A DNA stretch of 64,000 nucleotides from Syngnathus acus (taxonomy: Eukaryota; Chordata; Actinopteri; Syngnathiformes; Syngnathidae), in the NCBI RefSeq assembly GCF_901709675.1, contig NC_051096.1, forward strand, positions 1,949,001-2,013,000, read 5' to 3'. The notes under the pieces are model-generated. The model had not been told where the DNA came from. It saw only the letters and a program-made list of their open reading frames with translations, and made no database searches. Of the stretch, positions 23,527-41,200 are shown one piece after another (the first letter of the stretch is position 1; every line of letters starts with the position of its first letter). Position numbers and translations under genes: made by a program.

Positions 23527-26500
23527 CCTGAAGATGCAAACATGTTATCAGTCACGCCCTTTCCTCAAATAGCGGCCGTACATTATTTTAGTCGGGAGGC
23601 ATTTTGTTAACTAAGCAAACAAACAGTAGCAAGTGAGTTGAAGGACAGTTCGTCAACCGCTGTTGCTAACCAAAACAGCAGTATCGAGCATATCACAACC
23701 CACAGATGAACTAAAAGAGACATTTGGTCAGCTTGCACTGTTGTGATTAATTGATTGCTCCATCTTGATATTGATCAATCCATTTACTTTCAAATTCACT
23801 TTCTCACTTCAAATGAATTGTAACAAAAGTTTCAGTCCCCCCAAAAATGCACAAAATTGGTGTCAGGTGAGTCTCGAAAACAGCAAACCTGCTGTAAATA
23901 CTTTTTTCCAGTATTTTTAAACATCATATATTTCAATTTATGAAGCCTGCCGCCCACGTGGCAGCACGACAATTAGTGCCGCACTCACCATTCGCGTCCC
24001 ACTCGAGCGGTCGGCGCCGTCGGCTCGCCGGCTGATTCGGATTCCGAGGCTCACCTCACTCTGTCTGCCCGGCTGGCGGAGTTCTGCAGGGGATCATTGG
24101 GTCATCAATACTGCAGTGGGCAGCGGCAGCAGCAGCAACTCGCGCACTTTGGCTCTGCCCAACTGCATCCCTTCTGCTCCTCACGTGGCCCATGGTAGCC
24201 GAGAGCGGGAGACAAGACGGGCGCTGAGGCGGCTGGGCTGAAGGTGAAGAAGGGCAGAGGAGAAATATGAGAGTCCGGGAGTGTGGGAGTGTGACATGCC
24301 CGTGTAATTGCTTTGCAATTGCAAAGTGGACATTTTGTCCAATTGCAATGGCAAAGTGGACATTTTGTCATTTTGCGCGAGAAATTTGTATTAGCAAAAA
24401 GGAGTCACTGTAGCGTGGATTTAGATGTATTTTATTTAGAATATGTCCTAATATTTTGGCTGTGGTAATAAATGAAAACTGTTGTTTTTGCTTTGTTGTT
24501 GTTGTTGTGTTGTATGAAAACAATAGCAGCCACCAGGGGGAACCAAAGGGGTGATGAGGAGGGAAGTGCAAAGCGGATAAAGACATCGAGGTGACAGTGT
24601 GTGCGTGTGTGTCTGTGTGTAGGTCACATATGCACACGTTCAAACACACGATGGCGTCCACGGCGCAACACCTCTGCGTGTTCCTGGCCAACATATGGCC
24701 GTGATTAGTGAGGCGGCAGCGTGCGAGGGGGAGGGAAAGAAGGGAGCGAAGGAACGGAGGGGAGAGGACGAGTGTCTTGCATGTGGGAGAAAGTACGAGG
24801 CAAAATGTGGAAAAAGATGCGATGGAGTTGAAACAAATCGGGAGGTACATTTGAAAAACACTTTCAGTCAAATGAATTGCTAATTAATATGCAATTTTAG
24901 TCGGCCAAATATCGGCATCAGCCTAAAAAAAAAATCCGTATCACTCCGGCTCGACTCCTCTCCTCCAACCTCAGCGCTATCAATCCTCGACTCTCGACAC
25001 TTTCTTCCGCCCTCCTCTAATTAACGGCTTTTGTTAATTAATCATCCTTCTGACCAGCATGTGTGTGTGTGCGCGAGACGCAGACACAAACACATGCTTG
25101 AATTAAAGGCACACGCACTCGTTGCACGCTGTGAGTGACAGCCGGCGACAACGCGCACGCGCGCATGCACGCATGCATACACACACATGCAAATATGCCG
25201 CAAGAGCTCCATCCACCCACACGCGGCACGCGCGTCCCCATTTGCACATAAAGACAAACACACAAGGACGCACATGCAAATGCATGCGCGCGTGTGTGTG
25301 TGTGCTATGATTCATTGTTTTTACCAAACACTTTTGGCATCAATCGGCCACCAATGGGATAAAAAAAAAAAAAAAAATCGTGCACAGCAGGTTGTGTGAC
25401 CAAGGCAACTACACAACAGCCTGCGTACTCGCGCATTTTTGTGTGCGAGTGCGTAAAACCGCGCACAAGTTCTTGGCCCGTTGCCCCCCACGGAAACAAG
25501 CACTGTGCTGCACATGTGCACTCCCTCTCATCTGTCTCAGACGTACACGCCTGCCAGCAGTGCTTGGTGAGGACCCAGCATTGCGTGTGCGCGTGCGCGA
25601 GAGTGTGTGCGAGTGTGCACGTCTTCCTGGGTGTGTTTGTGAAAGCACTCAGAGCTCTGGCGGGTGTGCAGTTGTTGCTAAGAGACAGGCAGCAGCATGG
25701 AAACAGCATGGGGAGGTGTAAGGGAGGGTGAGTTGGGGGAGTCATGGGAGAGAGCAAAAGAAAAGAGGAGGAGACGGAGGGGGGGTGGACTTGAGGTCAA
25801 CGGGGAAACAGAGGGAGGCAAAGACGTGGGTCAGACGAGTGCGCAGAAACACAAGTGACAGTGGACGGAGTGGCGTGGACCTGTTGTCGAAAAAGAGACA
25901 ATAACGCGAGCAAGAAAGCCACACCCACGCGGCACTTGCGGCCGGAATAGGCATGGTGCTTAAAAGTTAGAGTGCCACCTGTTGTCCTGGAGTGCGCCTG
26001 ACAGCCTGCAAATGACTTCACATGGATAAGGACAAACGTACACTTGCCTGTTTGTCTGAAGCGAGTCGGGGCCAAAGAGCGGAAGGTTGGAGACAGCAAG
26101 ACAAGCACTGAAAAAGATCAATGACATCATCAATTATATGATTATTTTATTTGATTATTTGACTTTTATCACATTTGCATCGACCACAAAGAAATGTGAA
26201 GCCGAACGAGCCCAACTTTTGCGCAACTCAGTCCAACTTTCCCGTGTCCCGGGCCGTACTTATCCTCAGGAAGTTCCTAATGATGAGCGCACAGCAAATA
26301 AGCTCGCGCGCCAATTGGGGGTCGAGCACATCAAGTGCACAAAAGATGAAACAGGTGGCAAGAAGATGTAAACACAAACTAGAAAAAGCCCCCCGGGGGG
26401 GGGGGGAAGCCCCCCAGTTTATGAGAACCTACAACACAGTTATTTTAAGACACAGAGGACTGTATCGCCGCTTCCTCACTCTTCATCCTCACTGTTACTC

Positions 26501-29500
26501 CCCCCCCCCCCTCTTCAACTTCAACTCAGCCTGACAGTTTCCTGCCACTCTCCAGCAGGCAGCTTCCTGATTGCGATGGGGGGGGGTAATGTTTGTGTCA
26601 CATGATCGGCCACCTGGGAATGAGAGAGAGGAAATGCATGCAAAATGGCACTTGTACTCGCACAAGCCATGCACCTAAAACGGACGTACAAAAATGGAGC
26701 GTTTCAAAAATAACGACGCGGTGTTTTCCCGAAGACACCGAGAGCGCGAGGGGCCGGCGTGCTTCCGCGCGAACAAGGGGCCTCGTCGCCTCTGCGACCC
26801 TGACTTCCTGACTCGTCTTCCTCCGCCCGTTGCCGCGGGAGACGCTGCCGCAGCGCCCGTTGCCGAGGCGACGGCCGCTGGCTGTGCGGGCAACAATGGC
26901 CGCCCCGTGAGCCTTCCAGATGCAGGTGCCGACAGCTTGTCACGGCCACGGCGCGCGCACGTGACGACTTCCGTGTACCTCACACGCACACGCAGTGCAT
27001 TCATCCTTCTTGCCGCTTTCTCCCTGACAACTCTCCCTCTCTTATCTCCCCCAGTGCCCCCTCCTCCACTGACAACCTCCTGCTTCCACTTTCTCTCTCC
27101 CGTCATCCTTCGCTCGCCCTCTTTCAGAAAACGTGCGTTCTCACAAACACACTTACACAGCACACGCACTCACACGGACACACTGCATGCAAACGTATCT
27201 CCTGGACGGATTCTTTCGTCCCTCGGGTGCACGCACTTTCTCCAAGTATGTGTGCGTGCGAGAGATGAAATGGGGGAGGGGAAAGGTAGAAAAAAAAGCC
27301 TATCAGCAGAGCCCTCGCTGCTCTGATTATCTCTTCATAGCGATGTGATGACAGGGAAGCTGGATCTTGCAGTGTGTGCGTACTTGGTGCGTGCGTGCGA
27401 AGGAGAGTTGAGAAGAATCCCTAACGAGCCTCGGCCCCTCCCTCCCCGCTTCCTCACCGTGACTGTTTTTAAACGTGCGCGGGTGCACACACGCAGACGT
27501 GTGGAAGCGCACAAAATTCAAGACGAACACAGACAGCGTGTTGCGTGTGCGTGTTCCTCCCCGTCTCTCACTCCTCTTTAATAATTGAGCTGATTCTATC
27601 CAGCTTGTTAGGGAGGTACACAGCGGCTTCACACTCGCTCGCCCGCCCACCCGCTCTCTCTCACTCATCCTCACCCTTCCTCTGGCTCTCCTGTTCTTTG
27701 ACCTCTGCAACCCCTCCTCTTCCTCTGCCCTCCATCATCCCTCCCCCCTCCGCGCCTCCCGCCACCCTCGGAAAGGTGAGAGGTTGAAGTTTCCCTCCCC
27801 ACCGTCAGATGCAAACCGGCTGCAACCGGCCCTGTGAAGTGGGGATGGATGGTTGAATGTGGGTGGACGAGATACTGAATGAATCTGGGTGGATGTCAGC
27901 GGCAGAGTCGAGTGTCACCAAAGCATCGCGATTCAGCGTGAACAGGGATTTTTCCGGCTCAAAGCGAGGCCGAGGTGCTATACGAGAAGTGCGTGCGCAG
28001 AGTTAAACAGCAAAGTTGGTCAACTTCAACTGCATAAGCAAGTTTGTTTACATGCCTTTCCATCAGAGTTGACAAAACTAACACCTCCCGAGAAGAGCCA
28101 ATCCCAAAGTGAAATATAACATGATCCACTCAAAAATAAATCGTCTAAGTGACGTTTTGTGATCCGTTTTGGCTACACTGTTCCGCATAATCATCTGGAT
28201 TCTTGACATCGTCGTGACTTTTTTAACTTCTCGGAGATTGGCGGCGGCAGGAGCCGCACATGCGTGTGCGGTGGCATCAACCCACACGGATGCAAACTGC
28301 AGCAGGGCTCAAACAAAAGCCACTTCCACCACACGCTCACACATGCTTGCCGCGTGTTAGGTGTGCTGACCTCGCCAATGAGGACAGAAGCGACGTCGAC
28401 GGCGCTACAAGGCCGTTGCCATGACAACTAGTCTCGTTCGCACAGGTAGCGAGCACAATGCTGCTCCTTCAGACAGACACAGATGCACACTAACAAACAC
28501 ACACGTAGACACACACACACAAGGACATTGACTTAAGACTGACAAGACGGCAGCCGTGTTCCAAGCTGAGGCCATTTCCTTTTCATTCCCACTCTTGGAA
28601 TTATTCATCACGCCCAAGTGGAATGTGCCAATCGGGAGCAAGAATGATGGTGAGGCATTGTGAGACACACTCATAGACAGACAGTCACGTTCAAAGAAAG
28701 ACAGATAGACAGACAAACACACTCAGAGACTGACTGAGCGTCCGTCTGCATACTAAGGGAAGCCGCAGCACAGCCAGCGCACGTCTCCGAGGGGCCCTTA
28801 AATAACAAACTGTCACTGGCCAGACACTGACATTGACTTCTTTTTCGTTCCTTCCCCCCACAAACGCCCCCCTCCCACCTCCTCATGCCATTACCCCCCC
28901 GCCAAAGTGCAGACAAGAGCTGATAATCACCAACGATGAGCGTCTCTCTCCTCTCTTGCAGCAGAAGCAGCCCTGTTGCCTCTGCAAGATGTGCTGCTGC
29001 TGCTGCTGCTCTAACAGCTGGAGGGAGGGGGGGAGGGGGATGAAAACCAATAATCATGATTATAATGAGTGTCTAGAATCTTGTGTGTCAAAAACTACCC
29101 CAGGGTGCATGCATGCATGTATGCAAGAGTCCCCAAAGTCCGTTGTGAACTGTGGAGTAAGCATGCCCACATGGTCAGGTGGCACTCAAAATACACCAAA
29201 TTCGTCATTCATGCATTAATATTCGGTAAATATACGCTGACCCTCATGATATAGAAATTAGGCGCAATCTAGTTGTGCATGTAGTAGCGGTCACTCACCA
29301 CCGGATTGCGGTGCTCAGCGGCGGATCGATGCTCCGCTCCTCGCCCGGCTAGAGGCGCCGTTGCTGGGCTGGCTGCGCGGCATGTCACGGGCAGATTATT
29401 CGCGCCACGAGCGACTCGCGTCGGCATCAACGGGAGGAGGGGGATGGAACCGGTGATGAAATAATGTCCGGCGTTGACAGTCCTCTTGTTCCTAGTTTGA

Positions 29501-29600
29501 TGACAGGGCGAAAGAAGGAGTCAGGGGGGAAGGACGAGCGAAAGCACGCACGCCGCTCCAGCCGCTGAGTGTTTCTCTCCAATGCGCCTGTACTGAGCCT
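23527..29600 (-). other. ahdc1: ahdc1 upstream region with candidate noncoding leader exons
   Basis: No coding gene was recognised in these 6 kb. Minus-strand donors in CpG-rich sequence fit leader exons: AATG|GTGAGT at 23989/23988, GAG|GTGAGC near 24054, and GGTG|GTGAGT at 29299/29298. The last lies in a GC-rich block (29300-29600) that is the best promoter candidate. Another CpG-rich block is at 26730-26960. Many CA/CG-rich simple stretches occur at 25050-25300 and 27130-27200. An open plus-strand frame at 26694-27326 has no recognisable domain and is probably noncoding. Confidence 0.4.
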
Positions 29601-30870
29601 ACAGTCAAAAGGCATCCGGGGACCCGTAGCTTTGCGTATTACCTGTGGAATTATGGGTAGTTGTAGTTTTCCAACGTAAAAGCGCGATGCCGATCTAAAA
29701 TAGTAACGTGAACTAGTTCAATCAAAAAACAAACAACACATAACATATATTAAGATAGGTAATTCAACTGTAAAATCGAGAATTGCTTTTGTCCCATTAA
29801 ACGGATAAAATATTTTTTTTGCAATTTGGCAAAAATAGCGAGCTATGAACAAGCTAGCTAGCTTACAAACTAGAGTAAGATGATCAGATCAGACAGACAG
29901 ACGGAGACAAACGGACAGACAAATAGATAAACAGATAGATATTAATTAGAAACAAGATTTATGTTGTTTAGACACGCCCACCATTTTCGTTTCTTCCTCA
30001 GTCTTTCTAAGTACCGCGATGAAACACGTAATTTTTTTACTTCCTTCAGGTCCATGACCGAAAAAAATCACGATTAATTTCTACTAAATACTTTTAAATA
30101 TCATTTCTAAATTAATTCAAATATTTTAATTAACTTAATGCAATCTTGAATTAATAACAGTACATGTAATAATATAAAATTGAATAGAAAAATAATACAC
30201 GAACATAAATAAATAAATTCATAAAATTTGTGCAATTATTCCAATTAATAAAGTTAAAAAATGTATGAGATAAATTTTACACTTGCTACCAGGTAAGGTC
30301 ACGGATGCAAAGAAATGTTGAACGTCAGGTAAATAAATACATAAAAAATATTGTACATAAATATGTGGACAATATCTGACCTTTATTACAGGAGACATGA
30401 CAGGGTAAGAGTCCACATAAGAAAGGCTACAGCAACAAAAAAGTTCAGAAATATGACATTTTCAATTTTATGCTTTCATTCAACCTACCCTCTCAATGAA
30501 TGAATGAATAAATGCCGACGTTGCTATAGACGTCTTTGTGATGCGTTAAATTAAAAACTACTATAAGAGACAGCTCATACAAAACATGAAACACATTCCT
30601 CACCATCTCCTGACTTATTCACACGATTGAAGGTAAAAAATATATATTTCTGTATATTTTTAGAACAAAGGGTGTGTGTGGGGGGGGGGCAATATTTGAC
30701 ATGGTTTTAGAATAACTGATACAGATTTTATGCCAGGATGTCTGATACAATACCTACTTAGGGATGGATACAAGAAGAACTAAGTTTTTTCATATATTTG
30801 TTTCACTGGCACGACATAATTTATTTAATTTATACCTAGAGACCCGGTGGAGAGTTACTGTTTGAATCTA
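29601..30870. other. AT-rich intergenic spacer between ahdc1 and fgr
   Basis: Low-GC sequence with no ORF, splice pattern or repeat family that I recognise. The left end shows short GACAGACAGACGG-type simple sequence near 29890-29940. Confidence 0.5.
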
Positions 30871-30913
30871 TTCACACACACACATACACACGCACGCGCA
30901 CACGCGCACACGC

Positions 30914-30958
<45 letters not shown>

Positions 30959-30985
30959 CACACGCACACACGCACACACGCGCAC

Positions 30986-31066
<81 letters not shown>
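30871..31066. repeat. Long compound (CA)n/(CACG)n microsatellite
   Basis: About 195 bp of CA with interspersed CG, including an ACGC block at 30915-30960 and about 35 pure CA units at 30992-31066. It lies about 0.35 kb past the fgr stop codon, probably in or near its 3' UTR, where the transcript would read as a GU repeat. Confidence 0.9.
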
Positions 31067-31069
<3 letters not shown>

Positions 31070-31408
31070 CGCATAAGAGGGCTTTATAATGTTTGCTCTA
31101 TCAAAACAAGACGGTCAAGCTATTTGAATGGCAAAAAGGCTGGAATGGGTGGAACAAACATTATATGGTGGCAGAGAAAGAAGCGAGGATCATATGCCAA
31201 GTCAAATCCCTCCTTTCCAAGCATCGACGTCTCCTTCCTTGTTGTCATGGTTACAGAGTAAAGCAACATCACTGCAGGGCCCGCTCAGCCGAGGTCCAGG
31301 CGCCTTCCTCGTCCGTCCCGAAAGGTTGCGAGAAAAGACTGCGTTGGTGTTATGTTTTGTATTTTGCTGTTGTGTGCGTGTTTGTATTGTTGTCGTATTT
31401 GTATGGGG

Positions 31409-35157
<3,749 letters not shown>

Positions 35158-35470
35158 AGTCGGCGCGGACGGACAGGGACAGCGTCTGGACACGACACAT
35201 TTCATTAGGAACACACGTTACGACGAGAACAGTACGAGGGGACCTAAAATGGAACCTTGGGGGACACCGTAATTCATTTCATAGCTTGTAAAGGAGCATT
35301 GATTCAATCCTACAAAATCATTTTTAATCTTTGTTGCTAAGATAGGACTGAAGCTACACTTACTATTACTGCTATCTCAACTTTGACCCATTATGTGATC
35401 AAGTCACACAGCATCCATTTTGTGTTCGAGGTGGACGTGAAGAAGAAAGGGAGTGACTTTTTCCCCTCAC

Positions 35471-35570
35471 CTGATGTTTTCTTCCGATGTCAGATCATCT
35501 GTCAATCAGCATCGCTGCTGCTTCTGCCGCCGCTGCTGCAGGGAGGCAAACAAAGAAGTACAAGTTATCA
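35471..35570 (-). other. fgr: Candidate fgr noncoding leader exon
   Basis: Donor ACATCAG|GTGAGG on the minus strand ends a candidate exon at 35471. The right boundary is a guess. It pairs with the acceptor GTGTCCAG upstream of the fgr ATG. Confidence 0.35.
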
Positions 35571-36082
35571 ACGCGGAGAACAGGAGAGAAGGAAGACAGA
35601 TGTGAGGTAAGCCACATCCTCTTTTCGGCCTCTCACTGTTTCGAAAAGGGACGCATGCGTCACCCTTGCTTGTCAATAGTTGAGCATGCGTGTGTGTGGT
35701 GAAATAACCTGCGCCTATACTAATATGTTGGCGAAAAGTTACACCAAGGCCGTTGCGTCATGGCAACGGGTTCTCAAAACGTGACCACAACATAATAGAG
35801 CATCCGGACGCTTGATTAGGTACGCCTGCAAGTTGTCGTCGGATTTGTGACGAGCTTCTGAATGCAGCCCGAGTTGCGTACCACCAGCCAGCCTCCCCCA
35901 ATTGTGCAATTTTGCAGTACCCGCGCACCAAGCTGACTATCGGGTCCAACATCAGGGGAGAAACAGGAAGTTGGCCATGTTTATGCTTCCTGTCCACCCC
36001 TCTGATGGCTCCCCCCTTTTCCTGGAAATTCACCCTACCGTTCACACACTCTTATATGCCAACACACACACACACACACACG

Positions 36083-36113
<31 letters not shown>

Positions 36114-37005
36114 ACACGCATGCCATTCTCTGTCATATAAGTGCAAAAATACATATAAAGGCCATAAAACTAACAGGCTTGTGCTGCGTGCTCACATGAA
36201 TCATGTCCACACAAAAAAATAAATCTAAGCGACACACCCTTTTCCTGCACGGACAACTGTGCAGATAAGCTGCTCGCGCTGGGGAATTCTGCAAACACAC
36301 ATGCACACAATTGCTATGTACAGTACAGAGTTTTGTACTTTCACAGTGCAAGTTCTTCTTCTGCTCTGTTGTTCCTCTTTCTCTAACCTTTCTTTGTCTT
36401 GCCTCACCACACTCGCACATTCCCAGGAAGGCCTGACAGGATGCGGAGTGCAAGTGTGCAGGATGATAGGACAATGGGAAGTCTCACACACACACACACA
36501 CACACACACTGAAGGTACACACTCAAGGGAGAGGGGGTGAAAAGGAAAAGCCCTGTTTCCGCACCATGTCGTCATATCCTCCCTCAATCTGACATTCCGG
36601 AGCATTCCGGGGGGCTAGTTGCTGTGGCAACCGCCAGACCGACGGGGTGCGCAGGTATGACGTCCACCTGACTTCCGAGGAAGCGTTAGTGGCGTTTATG
36701 ACAAGCCAAAGAGCCCACCCGCCCGCGCCTTGTTCCTTCCTCCTGTGGAAAAATTCCAAGCGGGCTACCCCGCCTAAGATATGGACAAGCGGGGATGAGC
36801 GGGATGGGAACGCCATCTCGGAAGGCTTCCACCTAGGGAATTTTCTCGGGTGAATTTGTGAATTCCGCAAGAAGTGATCCATACCAGCTTTACCGTTGAA
36901 CTTTGCTATTTAATACGGATTCAGCGTGGACATTCTCACTCATTCAACTTCCTTTTTTATTCTGCTTGTCAGTCCGTCAGCATTCCAAAGTGACTCAGGG
37001 ATATC

Positions 37006-37041
<36 letters not shown>

Positions 37042-37989
37042 ACACAGACACACACACTGAAAACATCGGGGCTTGTTTGGGTGCTTCATATCTGACTCCT
37101 ACCCTAAATAAAAGTTAAGACAAAAGCCCGAGTCAGCAAAAACGCACACACAGCCGCAGTTGCAATCCACGACAGGTATGGGCAACTTAACGGATGGTCA
37201 CGCCTCACGCGTTTTTTCATCAGTGGAGGTCGAAGGGAGGAGACATTAGTTTTATTTCGGCTAGGAGTCAACTTGGAACATCAGGTCAACTTTTGGCAAC
37301 TCCGTGTCAACGCAATATCTTACTTCTATCCTGATAAAACACAACAAAACATGAGGCACCCATGAAAGATAAGGACAAATCAACTTGACTTCGGTCCTAA
37401 ACACAACCAACGATGACAACCCCCGTAGAAACACAGGAAACACACCAAATTCCCATTTTGTAGTGTTATGCAAGAGATTCCTAAATGCTATGTGGGAAGT
37501 TTAGGTCAAACAAAATCTGGACATTGAGTCCATAATGATGAAAATGAAAAAGAATCTAACTTACAGACCAGTGGATGTTGTCTGTGAAGCCCGGCGTCCA
37601 CTTGCCTGGCTGCTGCGCAACTTCTCGTTGTGAATGTGCGTGCGCGCGGCCTGGACCGGAAGACCAACAGTACATCACCAGTCCGGCCCACCCCGTTGGG
37701 GTGGGGGTGGCGCCTCTCCGAGCACCCACACATTGTGGACTACAGAGCAACAGTGGGCTACTGGGGCTGGTGAAGTCACAACAACAGCATGCTTGGGAGC
37801 GGATTCAGAGTTGCAAACTTGAGAAAGGGAACGTGACTCCCGCGTGAGGCGTGACAAACCTTCCTTTGGACTTTGTCTCTCCCTTGTGGTAGTTGTGTGC
37901 ATCGCATGTATCATCAGACAACGCACTTTTAATGTGGGAATGAATGTATTGAAAAGCCACAGCAACCGCTTTGGTTGGTGTCAAGTTAC
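35571..37989. other. Spacer between fgr and sesn2
   Basis: No coding sequence was recognised. CA microsatellites lie at 36063-36117, 36485-36510 and 37013-37064. GTTGCnnnnGGCAAC-type palindromes occur at 35752-35767 and 36618-36631. Confidence 0.4.
36063..36117. repeat. (CA)n microsatellite
   Basis: Roughly 27 CA units with a few interruptions. Confidence 0.8.
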
Positions 37990-37995
37990 TTTATT
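37990..37995 (-). terminator. sesn2: Poly(A) signal of sesn2
   Basis: AATAAA on the minus strand, about 290 nt past the sesn2 stop codon. Confidence 0.45.
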
Positions 37996-38288
37996 GAATA
38001 GAAAAATACAAGCTTTTTGGTCATTTTCTTATGCTCAGCCCTCAGAGTACACTTAAGGAATGGAGGAGTGAGTGTGAAGTAGTCATCGTGCCGCCATTAA
38101 AAAAAAAAAAAAAAAGATCAGCAACATGAACGTAGCGACGTCGATACTTTAGGTGCAAAAGAAACGTGTGAATTCTGAATTGGCACATGCCGCATCAACA
38201 TGCTTAACACTGGAACATTTGGGTTTAAGGAGAAGAAAAAAACAAAAACGTACAGCTGGCTCAGCGTCCGCAAAGGTTGTGGTGGTGG

Positions 38289-41200
38289 TCATCTCATGTA
38301 GTGAGTGATGGCTCGCAGCGTGTACAGCAGCGCCGCCTGCATGCGAGCCTCCAAAACAATCAGGTTGGCATGCACCTGGCAAACACAAAATGACAGATGA
38401 TAGCAACAGAACGTTTCAACTCTTAACACAACATGACGATGCGTGTTGTACCTTCTCTGAGTGGCGGAAGTGCCTCCAGAAGGCATGGTAGATGTGTGCG
38501 GTGGTCTGCTCGGGGTGGCAGGCCATGGTCTTGACAAACACCTTCAAGGAGCGCTCCAGCAGCACGTTGACGCCGCCGTAGTCGTAGTCGTCATAGCTGC
38601 CAGACACGGACACAGCGGTTCGTTCATGGATGTATGTTGCCGGCCGGCGAGCGATGAAGAACAAGAAGCTGCGCTGACCGTATCCCGTAGAGACAGTGGA
38701 TGTAGTTCCACAGAGCTTTGCGAAGCGTGTGCGTGTCCACGCCCTCGTGCATGGCCATCCTGTGGTAGGTAAGGTTGCTCACCACCTCAAAAGAAAAACA
38801 ACTCCATCACATAAACCAAACCCTGAAGCGTGTGACGAATTTTGTTCCTAGCAGTTTAGACTACTTGGCGCCTGCGGAAAATTGGGGAGCGCTACCTGGA
38901 ACTTCTCATCCAGCAGCTGTCCCATGTCCGGCAGCAGCCTGTTGACCAGTGAGTAGCCGTGGTCCTCCCACGAGTAGTCCTGCATTCATCCAAAAGGCAA
39001 CGTCAAGTGACAAAGGACAGGTGAGGTCATCAAGAATCGAGGAGGCCACTACCTGGGCTCTCATGGTGGGCGGAGCCTGCTCCCCTCTGGGCGCAAAGTC
39101 CTCATATCTGAAATCCGGGTCCTCCATGAGGTGAGGGAGACTCTCGGGCGGAGCCCCTCGCACTAAAGCTACGATGAAATCACAAGTTTAATACGAGCAA
39201 TGTTCCATACGAAGTCTCATGCTCGACCCACTTCTTGGTTTCATCTAAGGACGCACCGGTAGGGATACTCTCGCTCCGCTCCCTCTCAAAGCGTGTAACC
39301 ATCTCCTCCTGCGTGCACTCTTCCTCCTGCTGCTCCTGCAGCTCCACCATCCTCTTCATCAGGACCTCCACTTCCACGGCACCGTCCGCCAGCTACGCGC
39401 CGACAACCGTGTTCCAATTCAGTTCTGCTGTGGTACGACAACGGGTTGGTTCTTACCTCCTGCCGACCGTCCTCATTTGCGGGGCTGCGGGTGGGGTGCC
39501 CGGGCGACGGCGGCCGGAAGGTGTGGCCGCCTGCATGCTCCGGCTCGGGATTGAGGCCGCAGCCCCACACGAAGGAGCAGAGCGCGTGGGCGTGTGCCAT
39601 CAGGATGACGGCATGGATGAGCTCGGCCAGAGACCAGCGCAGCTCGGCACCGGGATAAACCAGCTCCTGTGGATGGACGCATTTGCAAAAGAATCATTCA
39701 AAAAAAAAAAAAAAAATCCAAGGCAGACCTGGATGTGCAGCTGCGTGATGAGCCAGGGTCTGTGAGCAAGCAGCTTGTTGAGGGCGTTCAGGCCTCTCAG
39801 TTTGGCGGGGGCACGCTCCAGTCCACTCAGCCAGCTCTCGTCTCCGCCGGCCTCCAGGAAGCTGGCGCTGTGCTGCTGCACCACGTAGGAGCAGTGGTGG
39901 CGGGCGGCGGCCTGGGCAGCACCACAAAAAGGCGGATTTAGGCCAGCTTGGTATTACCTTCCTACCTTTTAGCACGTCTCACCATGATGGCGATGTAGTG
40001 TCTCCAGTGGCGAGGCAAGGGTCCGTCCATCTCCAGCAAGGCGTGCTGGGTCCTCAGGAAGCAGCTGAGGTAGGCGGGGTGTAGCGCCATCACCATGGTG
40101 ACGTGGTCCACGCGGCCCAGAGACAGGAACGACTCGATCAGGATGTCCTGGTCTGGACCATCTTTCAAGATCTAAAAGCAGTGGTTAAATGTTGAAGACC
40201 AGTCTGCAGGCTTTCTCTAGTGCACAGGTGTCAAACTCAAGGCCCGGGGGCCAGATACGGCCCGCCACATAATTTTATGTGGCCCGCAATGACAAATTGT
40301 GCATCAAATTCGTGCGTCATTAATAGAATTGCAAATTGTCTTCACTTTTAATATCTTTTTTTTTTAAATATTTGACCAGTTCTTACTCGTCTGATTTGAA
40401 GACGAGTTATTTGTCAGTTTGTTTTATAGCTTTTACTAATTATAATATGAGGTGCTCATACATTTATTTGGGTTGACAGTCATAATGGCCCTCCAAAAGA
40501 AGCTATGACTACAATGCGGCCCGCGAAAAAAATTCGTTTGACACCCCTGCTCTCGTGGCTCACTAAAGAATCCCTACCCGAGTGTCATTTACTTAAGGAC
40601 AACACATTTGCATTAAACCATGATATGTGGATTTAGGTACCGAGCCAATGATGCCTTTTCTGGCACATCAATTCAAAACGGGAAGTCAAATTCACTTATA
40701 GTTCTGCTGTTTGAATCACAAATCTAAAAATAGAAAAAAAAAAAAAAAAGACGCAGCTGCTTTTTGGGCTGGAGCTCAATCCGATCGATTGCGTGCGATT
40801 AAGAATGGAGACCACTCGCCTGTTTGGCAGGAATAAAGGCGCTGGGACCCGAGGCCAGGGCGCGAGGAACTTTCACTCCTTGCTCCTGGCAAGGAAGAGG
40901 ACAAAAAGTTGCGAGTTGAAAAATGGGAAACAGCTGACGTGACGAGATCAAGGTGACACATCATTGCAAAACTGTCAACACGTCAAAATGAGTCAGGCAA
41001 AAGTCTCCAATTTAAACGACGTGCGCTGGAGTCTGTACGGCTCTATTGACTTGTTTGTTGGTAAAAAGTGCTTTTGTCAGACAAACGTGGCCTAAACTGA
41101 TGCTTATCTCCACCAAGGGGCTTGTTGTTTCATCAGACTCCTAATATTGACTTCATTTGCTCACAAAAAAGAAATAAACGGATCACCAACTCAAATGACA

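Noticed and set aside
26694-27326. 210-aa plus-strand open frame in CpG-rich DNA
   Set aside because: No recognisable domain; composition follows the GC-rich, CA-rich DNA; no splice or neighbour support. Left as probable noncoding ahdc1 upstream sequence.
30847-31089. Open frames of His/Thr/Arg or Cys/Val repeats
   Set aside because: Translations of the CA microsatellite.
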